A DNA stretch of 8,802 bases from Methyloprofundus sp. Its GTDB lineage: Bacteria > Pseudomonadota > Gammaproteobacteria > Methylococcales > Methylomonadaceae. The translations under genes were made by a program, and so were the position numbers. Within the stretch, counting starts at the first letter, position 1. Every line of letters starts with the position of its first letter. A model generated the notes under the pieces. That model had not been told where the DNA came from and made no database searches. It worked only from the letters and a program-made list of their open reading frames with translations. Below are positions 6,416 to 8,802 of this stretch, piece by piece. The stretch spans positions 1 through 8,802 of the forward strand of contig WTCN01000024.1 of assembly GCA_013138555.1 (NCBI GenBank), given 5' to 3'.

Positions 6416-7324
6416 ATGTCTAAACCCTTTATCTTGCATATGCTAACCACTGCAAAAAATCTGAGCCCTTTCGATGTTAATATGGCGATTGATGCAGGCT
6501 GGGGTGCTGCTGTTCCCTATATTAATGTAGAGCCTGATGAAGTGTGTGCACTCGTTCAAGATGCTATCTTTTCACGTAGCCCTAAAGGTCTAAAAAATAC
6601 CGGGATTTTTATTGGTGGCCGGGATACCAAACAAGCAATGGATATGCTTAAAACGGCGAAAGATTCAATGTTTCCTCCCTTTCAAGTCTCTGCATTCGCT
6701 GACCCCAGTGGCGCTTTTACAACCGCCGCAGCAATGGTTGCCGCTGTAGAAGATGAGTTAGCCACAAAATTTTCTACAAACCTTGAAGGTAAAACAATAC
6801 TGGCACTCGGTGGGACAGGGCCTGTTGGTCAGATTGCTGCAGTGCTCGCTGCTCAGGCAGGTGCCAGTGTAAAAATTATTGGTCGTCAATTAGAAAAGGC
6901 ACAGCGCATTGCCGATTTGTGTAACCAGGAATTTGGTGCCGGCAAAATCCACATTACTGCAGGTGCTGACACTGAGAAAGCAGACTATATTCAGACAACT
7001 GATATTGTCTTTGCAACAGGAGCCGCTGGCATTGAACTATTAAGTGCCGAACTCATTGCCTCTGCTGCACAATTAAAAGTAGCAGCGGATGTTAATGCAG
7101 TTCCTCCCGCTGGTGTTGCCGGTTTAGATGCTTTTGATAATGGCAAACAGATTACTGGCTCTACTAGCGGTGCTGTAGGTATAGGCGCTTTAGCCATTGG
7201 CAATATTAAATATCAGGTGCAAAGTCAGTTATTAAAGCAAATGATTGAAGTGGAAGAACCACTTTATCTGCACTTTGAACATGCTTTTGCAGCAGCACGT
7301 GACTATATCAAATCCTCTAAATAA
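6416..7324 (+). CDS. mtdB: NAD(P)-dependent methylene-H4MPT dehydrogenase, MtdB family, paralogue 1 (NADP-like signature)
   Basis: The enzyme oxidises methylene-tetrahydromethanopterin to methenyl-H4MPT in the formaldehyde-oxidation pathway of aerobic methylotrophs, producing NADH or NADPH in the cytoplasm. It has 302 residues, the usual size. Family motifs in order are ILHML (6-10), SPFDVNMAIDAG (17-28), QDAIFSR (48-54), TGIFIGGRD (62-70), FADPSGAFTTAAA (94-106), the dinucleotide loop GGTGPVG (132-138), DVNAVPPAG (225-233) and VGIGALAIGNIKY (254-266). After the second Rossmann strand it has Gly156-Arg157, with Lys161 nearby. Such basic residues resemble NADP-specific MtdA enzymes (a GRK-type motif) and suggest NADP preference. 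MtdC-type NADP enzymes are an alternative label. An in-frame GTG at 6371 would add 15 residues with no family similarity. The ATG at 6416 has AAGGAAA (6404-6410) at good spacing and is preferred. The gene is divergent from isocitrate dehydrogenase and followed after 240 bp by a second family member. Confidence 0.93.
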   Translation: MSKPFILHMLTTAKNLSPFDVNMAIDAGWGAAVPYINVEPDEVCALVQDAIFSRSPKGLKNTGIFIGGRDTKQAMDMLKTAKDSMFPPFQVSAFADPSGAFTTAAAMVAAVEDELATKFSTNLEGKTILALGGTGPVGQIAAVLAAQAGASVKIIGRQLEKAQRIADLCNQEFGAGKIHITAGADTEKADYIQTTDIVFATGAAGIELLSAELIASAAQLKVAADVNAVPPAGVAGLDAFDNGKQITGSTSGAVGIGALAIGNIKYQVQSQLLKQMIEVEEPLYLHFEHAFAAARDYIKSSK

Positions 7325-7365
7325 ATTTACCCCTCAATGTGCTACACGTAGGGTATAGTTTTTAT

Positions 7366-7438
7366 GTAGGATGGGTAAAGCCATAGCGTGCCCATCAGTT
7401 TTGATGGGCACGGAATAAAGCCCCTTTGCCCATCCTAC
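7366..7438. repeat. Palindromic intergenic repeat, copy B (73 bp)
   Basis: The outer arms GTAGGATGGGTAAAG (7366-7380) and CTTTGCCCATCCTAC (7424-7438) pair over 15 positions with one wobble. An inner hairpin is perfect, CGTGCCCATCA (7387-7397) and TGATGGGCACG (7402-7412), around the loop GTTT. The whole element can fold as one long stem with internal loops. Its right half matches copy A at 34 of 36 bases. It begins 41 bp after the stop of the first mtd gene and may limit read-through into the second. Confidence 0.85.
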
Positions 7439-7469
7439 CAAAGATAATTAACTTAATGGCAGTGATGGT

Positions 7470-7492
7470 GTGGCTGAAGCCCTGCCCTACAT
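7470..7492. repeat. Possible fragment of another palindromic repeat
   Basis: The stretch includes GGCTGAAGCC, a short palindrome, followed by CTGCCCTACA. Read on the minus strand it begins TGTAGGGCAGGGCTTCAGCC. It resembles one arm of a GTAGG...GGCTTTAGCC-type repeat like that at 3087, but no matching second arm is seen, so it may be a decayed or truncated copy. Confidence 0.35.
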
Positions 7493-7494
7493 TT

Positions 7495-7514
7495 AAGAAA
7501 AAGAAAAAGAAAAA
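7495..7514. repeat. A-rich hexamer tract (AAGAAA-type, about 3 units)
   Basis: G residues at 7497, 7503 and 7509 are spaced exactly six bases apart in an otherwise all-A run. The tract lies about 40 bp before the ribosome binding site of the second mtd gene, in the likely promoter or leader. With so few units it may be no more than a low-complexity stretch. Confidence 0.5.
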
Positions 7515-7553
7515 TAAATACGATTACAACTCCCCCTGCATCTAGACAAAAAC

Positions 7554-7559
7554 AAGGAA
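7554..7559 (+). promoter_or_regulatory. Ribosome binding site of the second mtd gene
   Basis: AAGGAA lies 5 nt before the ATG at 7565, nearly the same signal as that of the first mtd gene (AAGGAAA). It supports the chosen start. Confidence 0.7.
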
Positions 7560-7564
7560 CACAC

Positions 7565-8479
7565 ATGGCTAAAAGAAGTATTTTACATATGTTAGACCCG
7601 ATGACCAATAACAGCCCATTTGATATCAATATGGCGCTAGATTGTGACTTTGACGTACTGATGCCCTATTCTAATGTGACATTAGATAGCGTACATGGAC
7701 TCACTCAAGATGCTATTTTCTCACGTGGCCCCAAAGGTGTTAAAAAAACAGGTATTTTCATTGGCGGCCGTGATATAGGTGTCGCAGTCGATATGCTTAA
7801 TAGCGCCAAAAAAGCAATGGTACCTCCCTTTGAGGTGTCTGTTTTTGCCGACCCGAGTGGCGCTTTTACAACTGCAGCGGCTCTTGTCGCTTGTGTGGAA
7901 AAAGAACTTAAAAACAAACACAATAAAAAATTAAAAGATTGTAAAGCACTGGTTTTTGGTGGTACAGGCCCAGTTGGTATTGCAACAGGGGTGATCGCCT
8001 CATTAGCAGGCGCGGAAACAATTCTGGTTGATCATATCTCAGCAGAAGCCGCTGATAATTTAGCCACCGAATATAACCGCCGCTTTGATAGTCATTTAAC
8101 TGGGGCAGCTGCGACCTACGATGAAGATAAAATCAAGTTACTTGAAGGGGTTGATCTGGTTTTTTGTACCGCAAAAGCAGGTATTCAAATTTTAAGCCCT
8201 GAGGTATTAAACACCGTCAGACAACTTAAAGTGGTAGGCGATGTCAACGCTGTTCCTCCTGCAGGTATCGCAGGTGTGCAGATGAATGATTTTGGTGCGC
8301 CATTAACTCATGCCAGTAACGCAGATAATGCAGTTGCAGTGGGGCCTTTAGCTGTGGGCAATATTAAATATAAAGTTCAACATGCTCTACTTTGTTCAAT
8401 GTTAACCGCTGATAAACCTGTCTATTTAGACTTTAGAGCGGCCTTTGAAAAAGCCACCGAAATATTAAAGGATAAGTAG
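7565..8479 (+). CDS. mtdB: NAD(P)-dependent methylene-H4MPT dehydrogenase, MtdB family, paralogue 2 (NAD-like signature)
   Basis: This 304-residue second copy of the family aligns with the upstream gene without gaps over the first half. A hand count gives 70 identical residues in the first 110. Shared motifs are ILHML (6-10), SPFDINMALD (17-26), QDAIFSR (48-54), TGIFIGGRD (62-70), FADPSGAFTTAAA (94-106), GGTGPVG (132-138), DVNAVPPAG (226-234) and LAVGNIKY (262-269). Differences are informative. After the second Rossmann strand it has Asp156-His157 where copy 1 has Gly-Arg, and an acidic residue there usually binds the adenosine ribose and favours NAD. The DAG of copy 1 (26-28) is replaced by DCD, and VGIGALA by VAVGPLA. 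MtdB enzymes can use NAD, so this copy is plausibly the NADH-producing step of formaldehyde oxidation. Its own ribosome binding site and a 240-bp spacer with a large hairpin suggest separate control from copy 1. Confidence 0.92.
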   Translation: MAKRSILHMLDPMTNNSPFDINMALDCDFDVLMPYSNVTLDSVHGLTQDAIFSRGPKGVKKTGIFIGGRDIGVAVDMLNSAKKAMVPPFEVSVFADPSGAFTTAAALVACVEKELKNKHNKKLKDCKALVFGGTGPVGIATGVIASLAGAETILVDHISAEAADNLATEYNRRFDSHLTGAAATYDEDKIKLLEGVDLVFCTAKAGIQILSPEVLNTVRQLKVVGDVNAVPPAGIAGVQMNDFGAPLTHASNADNAVAVGPLAVGNIKYKVQHALLCSMLTADKPVYLDFRAAFEKATEILKDK

Positions 8480-8486
8480 CCCAGAT

Positions 8487-8530
8487 GTTTTTCCTCCACT
8501 GCCCATTATGGACGATGAGCAATGGAGAAA
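8487..8530. terminator. Imperfect hairpin between convergent genes, possible terminator
   Basis: TTTTTCCTCCACTGC (8487-8501) can pair with GCAATGGAGAAAA (8518-8530) with one bulge and one wobble, and CCAT-T-ATGG can form inside. It lies just after the second mtd stop codon, in the 116-bp spacer to the convergent gene. There is no clear U-run after the stem on either strand, so termination is uncertain. The rest of the spacer shows nothing recognisable. Confidence 0.35.
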
Positions 8531-8595
8531 AGATAAACAAAGCACCACTATTCCCCCTGCTAGAAAAATAATTTACTTTTTACAGATCATTTCTG

Positions 8596-8802
8596 TCAAT
8601 GAGTAGCCTTAACATTTAAAGCTTTGTGCATGCTAGCAAGCAATTGTTGTTGATCTATCGGTTTGGTAAAATAACCAAAAAAACCAATATTCTCTCCTTT
8701 ATCAATATCTGCTGACATTGCATTGGCTGAAACCGCGATCACTTTTGTCATCTCATTAAGGTTATTTTTTTGTAATTGCTCAAAAACCTCAAAGCCATTT
8801 AT
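8596..8802 (-). CDS. Response-regulator receiver domain, C-terminal end (partial)
   Basis: The minus strand from the right edge to the TGA at 8596-8598 encodes 68 residues plus the stop. The sequence INGFEVFEQLQ is followed by KVIAVSANAMSADIDKGENIG and FFGYFTKPID, then a final helix QQQLLASMHKAL. This is the second half of a CheY-like receiver domain: the x-G-F/Y-E region after the phospho-Asp loop, the conserved Ser/Thr in VSANA, and the conserved Lys-Pro in TKPI. The phospho-Asp and the start lie outside the window. Because the receiver domain is at the very C-terminus, the protein is either a single-domain response regulator or, commonly with the SANAM and TKPI style, a hybrid sensor histidine kinase. 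No functional tie to the mtd genes can be shown. Confidence 0.85.
   Translation of the reverse strand: MNGFEVFEQLQKNNLNEMTKVIAVSANAMSADIDKGENIGFFGYFTKPIDQQQLLASMHKALNVKATH

Noticed and set aside
6991..7203. Minus-strand 70-codon frame within the first mtd gene
   Set aside because: It is an antisense shadow of the conserved Mtd C-terminal half.
3081..7438. CRISPR array or an active insertion sequence formed by the palindromic repeats
   Set aside because: The repeats are few, irregularly spaced and palindromic without regular spacers, and no transposase or cas gene is present.
7705..7923. Two overlapping minus-strand frames within the second mtd gene
   Set aside because: Both are antisense to conserved family motifs and have no recognisable domain.

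Overview
The window looks like the chromosome of a methylotrophic gammaproteobacterium, most likely a type I methanotroph of the order Methylococcales with a moderately AT-rich genome. This placement is inferred from three things: tetrahydromethanopterin (H4MPT)-dependent C1 genes, gammaproteobacterial-style metR/metE and 5-formyltetrahydrofolate cyclo-ligase genes, and short palindromic intergenic repeats of a type I associate with such genomes. No phage, transposase, CRISPR array, tRNA or rRNA is visible.

Layout from left to right. (1) The 5' part of a LysR-type regulator, metR, reads leftward off the window edge. It is divergent from metE (cobalamin-independent methionine synthase), and the 98-bp spacer holds a good MetR-operator candidate. 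(2) A perfect nested palindrome lies between metE and a convergent leftward pair: a fold-III PLP decarboxylase of the carboxynorspermidine decarboxylase (NspC) type, preceded 6 bp upstream by 5-formyltetrahydrofolate cyclo-ligase. (3) A 303-bp gene-free stretch carries two palindromic repeat elements. (4) A leftward NAD-type isocitrate dehydrogenase gene is divergent from the first of two tandem paralogues of NAD(P)-dependent methylene-H4MPT dehydrogenase (MtdB family). The paralogues are separated by 240 bp containing a second copy of one repeat. (5) After the second mtd gene, the C-terminal end of a response-regulator receiver domain enters from the right on the minus strand.

The common theme is C1 and central carbon metabolism. 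MetE consumes 5-methyl-H4-folate, the cyclo-ligase returns 5-formyl-H4-folate to the active folate pool, and the two Mtd enzymes oxidise methylene-H4MPT in the formaldehyde-oxidation route. Isocitrate dehydrogenase is the TCA-cycle NADH and 2-oxoglutarate source. I see no new defence or mobile system. The most interesting point is the mtd duplication: the two copies differ exactly where a Rossmann fold chooses between NAD and NADP (Gly-Arg versus Asp-His at residues 156-157), suggesting divided cofactor roles. Also worth attention are the MetR site placed like a classical LysR activation site, and the repeat copies that bracket the isocitrate dehydrogenase/mtd divergent pair.
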